Source: Pogostemon cablin (Eukaryota > Streptophyta > Magnoliopsida > Lamiales > Lamiaceae). From it: a stretch of 64,000 nucleotides of DNA. The stretch lies in the NCBI GenBank assembly GCA_023678885.1, contig CM043002.1, positions 948,022 through 1,012,021 of the forward strand, read 5' to 3'. The position numbers and the translations under genes were made by a program. This document shows positions 61,060 through 64,000 of this stretch, piece after piece (the first letter of the stretch is position 1; the number at the start of each line of letters is the position of its first letter). Below the pieces are notes generated by a model. It was given only the letters and a program-made list of their open reading frames with translations. It had not been told where the DNA came from and did no database searches.

Positions 61060-61950
61060 CATCATTATTATTATTATTATATCTATAAATTAAAGATCAC
61101 CTTTTTTTTGATTGGTTAGAAATAGATAATCAATAAATATATCCAACTTATTAATATTATTATTCATGTACATCTTCAAATTAAATACCACCTTTAATTA
61201 TATTTTTTTGATTTGAAATAGATAATTAAGTCAATCAATAAAAATATATACAACTAATTAACTTCTAAAATGTTTACACCAACAATTTAGCCTCAACATC
61301 ACATCGGACCAGTCGGAAGAAACGAGTTAAATAAATAAAATCACGTATACCAATATAATTTTTTTAAGAGTGTATATTGGGTGCACCCGTGTGCAAGGAT
61401 GCACTCATATGTGTATGTCTTTTTATTCTATTTTGTATACATATTATTCTATTTTGTATACGTGTTTTGTAATAATTGTATAATTTTTTTCGCATTAAGT
61501 TTTCATTAAAAAAACTAACATTCATATGTGTATAACATTTTATTAAATATTATATACAATTTTTCATTAAAAAATTAACAATTAAATTGTATACATTTTT
61601 ATTCTTAATTATATATGTTTTTGTTTATATTTGAATATGGGTGCACCCGGGTGCACACAATAAATTGCCATTTTTTTATTCTTACTTGGTTATAAATAGA
61701 TAATTAAATCAATTAATAAAAGCATATATATATAATTTTTAATAAACTATATAAATAGAGAAAATATTAATTAATACACATCAATCACGCATACTAATTC
61801 TTTAGGCTTATTCATGTATATCTTTAAATTAAATATCACATTTAATTATTTTTTTGATTAGTTATATTTTTAAATTATATATATTTATAAATTAAATACC
61901 ATTTTTAATTATATTTTTTATTGGTTATAATAATTCATAGCTATTTTATT
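60773..61950. repeat. Dispersed AT-rich repeat, copy 2, interrupted by a MITE
   Basis: Begins like 8380 (ACTAATTGCGAATACGCTGC) and repeats the same internal blocks. It holds a (TTA)n expansion at 61008-61080 and resumes after the 61367-61669 insertion with a TTTATTGGTTATAATAATTC block near 61917. The GC stem seen at the end of copy 1 is absent here. Confidence 0.55.
61367..61669. mobile_element. MULE-type MITE, 303 bp, with 9-bp flanking duplication
   Basis: Inverted ends: TGTATATTGGGTGCACCCGT on the left and GGGTGCACCCGGGTGCACAC with AATAAATTG on the right. Both flanks read ATTTTTTTA (61358-61366 and 61670-61678); this is low complexity, so slightly weaker evidence than a mixed 9-mer. No coding sequence. 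Confidence 0.7.
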
Positions 61951-62529
61951 CTCGTTATTTATGATATTTTTTCTCTTTCAAATTTTTAACATCAATACAT
62001 TAATTAAATATGATTTGGGAAATTATAGTGCACGTAAATGTTACTTATAAGTAACAAATTTAAATGAAAATTCATAAATGGGAGAGAGAATAATCCCACG
62101 TGCTTGCATTTATCATAAGAATGGGGATATTGGTTACTTTTAGTACGTAATAATTTTCGCCCAAAATGTCATGTTACTGCCTCCATGTTAATTTTAGTTT
62201 GTCTCTATGCATGCAAAGTTTAAAAGTAATCAATACAAATAATTAATATATCTTTATATTTCTTATATACAATATTAATATAATTATTCATTACATATTA
62301 AAATATTATATTTTTATACATTAATACACTGCATATTGCTCCATGTTAATTTTAATTTGTCTCCATGCATGCAAAGTTTAAAAGGGATTGATACAAAATA
62401 ATTAATAATCTTTATAGATCTTAATATCTTATACACAATATTAATACAATTACTCATTACATATTAAAATATTATACTTCTATTTATTAACACACTACAC
62501 ATTACATCACAAATATTAATGTTGTATCC
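61951..62529. other. Gene-free AT-rich region with a direct repeat
   Basis: The phrase TGCATGCAAAGTTTAAAAG occurs at about 62209 and 62364 within a near-duplicate of roughly 155 bp. No gene seen. Confidence 0.6.
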
Positions 62530-62836
62530 GAGGATTTAACACCTTAATCTCAACTGGAGTATTGAGGTTGAAAAACGCCGACTTGAAGGGTTGTTTAGCA
62601 CCTTAATCTCAATGCTAGTATTGAGGGTGAAAAACACCGAGTCGGAGGATTACTTAGCACCTTAATCTCAGCTACAATATTAAGGATGATAAACGTCGAT
62701 AAGAGGGTACTTGTTTAGTACCTTAATCTCAATTCGAGTATTGTGGGTGAAAAACCTCGGATCGGAGAAGTTGTTTAGCACCTTAATCTCAACTAAAGTA
62801 TTGAGGGTGAAAAATGTCGAATCGGAGTGCTCAAGC
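62530..62836. repeat. Minisatellite, five units of about 60 bp
   Basis: ACCTTAATCTCA starts at 62541, 62600, 62659, 62720 and 62780 (spacing 59, 59, 61 and 60). Each unit continues with AGTATTGAGGGTGAAAAAC or a variant, then a CG-containing block. Units are diverged, so the array is not very recent. Confidence 0.92.
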
Positions 62837-64000
62837 ACTTTTATAATTAGTATTTTTTTTAAAGAATTTGAAGAACAATTCAGACGGTTTTGAAGTTTTT
62901 GTCTTCATAGATAATTATCTTAAGTGTGTGCTTCAAGTGATTTATGGATATCCTTATTTATAATTGAATAAATAAATTTATTATGAGATATTTTCTCTCC
63001 GTATTAGACTGATTTAATTTGATACGTGGCTTATGCATCTTTAGATTTGAGTCCATTTAATTTAATTGAGTTAAATGAACTTTATTTAAACTTATCTGAC
63101 TTGAATCAGATCTACTTTACTTGATTTAAGCTTGTTTGACTTAAGTTAAATCCACTTGTTTGAATTGAGCCCGTTTAACTTGAACTTAGACTCAAATAAT
63201 TATATTAATTGTCAATTATTTATCCATTTATTATAAGAATTCATTTATTTAAAAATATAATATATTTTTTTTTGTATTTTTATTTATTAAACAATAAAAT
63301 TCATATTGCTACAGAGGGAATAGTTTTTATTATAAATAATAGGAGTAACAAAATATTAGTCATTGTATTGCCATAACTCTCCATTAAAAAATTTATGTAT
63401 AAGCAAAGTATATTAAATGTTGTAGGGATGAATTAAAGAGAATATATATAGAAGTTGAGAGGGCGTTATCCTGAATGGCGGGGATGGTACGGGAACACCA
63501 ACCAATTTCAATTATTGGTTTAACTTCTTCAACCCCCTTTCCTTTTTTTTTTTATACAAATTAATTGCCAATTTCTCCTCATCTTTCATTTTTTCATTTT
63601 ATAACTTTAAGTGTATTGACTGTTTCACCCCTGTATCTATATTGCAGATTCTTCTGTCAATGTCCACACAGATTCCATGCCCATTATTTCTCCTTTGCCT
63701 TTTACTTCCTTTTCATCGTTTTTATGCAATGCAACACATTGGATATTTAATTGATAAGTCTCTAATTCATTGGAAAATAATATAATAATGATTAATTAAA
63801 TGATCAACACGTTTGACTTGTATTTTTTAGTACAATATTGTTTCACCCAATAGTTTATTTTACTTATGAATATTCATCTAATATAAAAATTTGACTTATT
63901 ACAAGTTTAAATTTATAAAGTTTGGATGAAGTGTATCTAGTGGATGTGTGTGAAGACAGTTCTTTTCTCGAATCCCTTGAATAATCTACTTCATTTCAAA
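62837..64000. other. Gene-free AT-rich region
   Basis: At 63040-63190 short phrases such as TTTGACTTAAGTTAAAT and TTTAACTTGAACTTA recur loosely at about 30-bp spacing. No gene, RNA or clear transposon is supportable to the window end. Confidence 0.5.

Noticed and set aside
62711..62893. 60-codon ORF with internally repeated sequence
   Set aside because: It is the minisatellite read in one frame.
1..64000. tRNA, rRNA or snoRNA genes
   Set aside because: I looked for tRNA-like box pairs and GC-rich folded segments and found none I could support; the GGTTCGA motifs in the gypsy LTRs lack a tRNA context.

Overview
The window is nuclear DNA of a flowering plant, AT-rich between genes. The evidence is GT-AG introns in plant-specific protein families (a LNK clock coactivator, plant-type NTF2-RRM G3BP proteins, a reticulon-like RTNLB, plastid adenylosuccinate synthetase), dense Stowaway and hAT-type MITEs, and a Ty3/gypsy element of chromovirus type. 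An asterid eudicot, perhaps Lamiales, is my guess; the sequence alone does not prove it.

Layout. 1-7.4 kb: minus-strand LNK2-like clock gene, its 3' end cut by the window edge, with G-box and TCP-type sites near its 5' end. 7.8-16.2 kb: gene-free and AT-rich, with MITEs and simple repeats. 16.27-16.96 kb: a 696-bp Mutator-like (Pack-MULE-like) element with an exact 9-bp target duplication that carries a frameshifted arabinogalactan-protein-like segment. About 17.0-19.9 kb: decayed Copia-type LTR retrotransposon (LTR, gag, zinc knuckle, protease) with a 487-bp hAT MITE nested in the LTR. 23.4-24.7 kb: small reticulon-like gene, 3 exons. 26.3-40.0 kb: two tandem nine-exon G3BP-like genes (NTF2 domain, acidic/proline-rich linker, RRM, RGG tail) with a plastid adenylosuccinate synthetase gene between them. 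That gene has a frameshifting deletion and is probably a pseudogene. A second MULE-like element lies just upstream of the second G3BP. 40.4-41.1 kb: hAT-like element with a nested Stowaway. 42.7-44.0 kb: intronless minus-strand gene for a 437-aa plant membrane protein containing five 23-aa tandem repeats. 48.4-49.2 kb: two-exon minus-strand gene for a conserved 47-aa protein. 50.3-59.0 kb: complete but inactivated Ty3/gypsy chromovirus-type element with 2-kb LTRs and a 5-bp target duplication. 59-64 kb: repeats, including a second copy of a dispersed AT-rich repeat (itself interrupted by a MULE-type MITE) and a 60-bp minisatellite.

How the genes relate: there is no operon-like logic. The only clear gene-level relationship is the G3BP tandem duplication, which includes promoter, 5'UTR intron and 3' flank; a fragment of that 3' flank also recurs just after the adenylosuccinate synthetase gene. 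Both G3BP copies keep a GC-AG intron immediately before the RGG exon, and retaining it would give an RGG-less protein. I found no clearly new biological system. The most interesting items are the gene-carrying MULE, the paired GC-AG introns, the broken purine gene inside the tandem duplication and the nested insertions. All exon borders were read by eye from frame and splice consensus.
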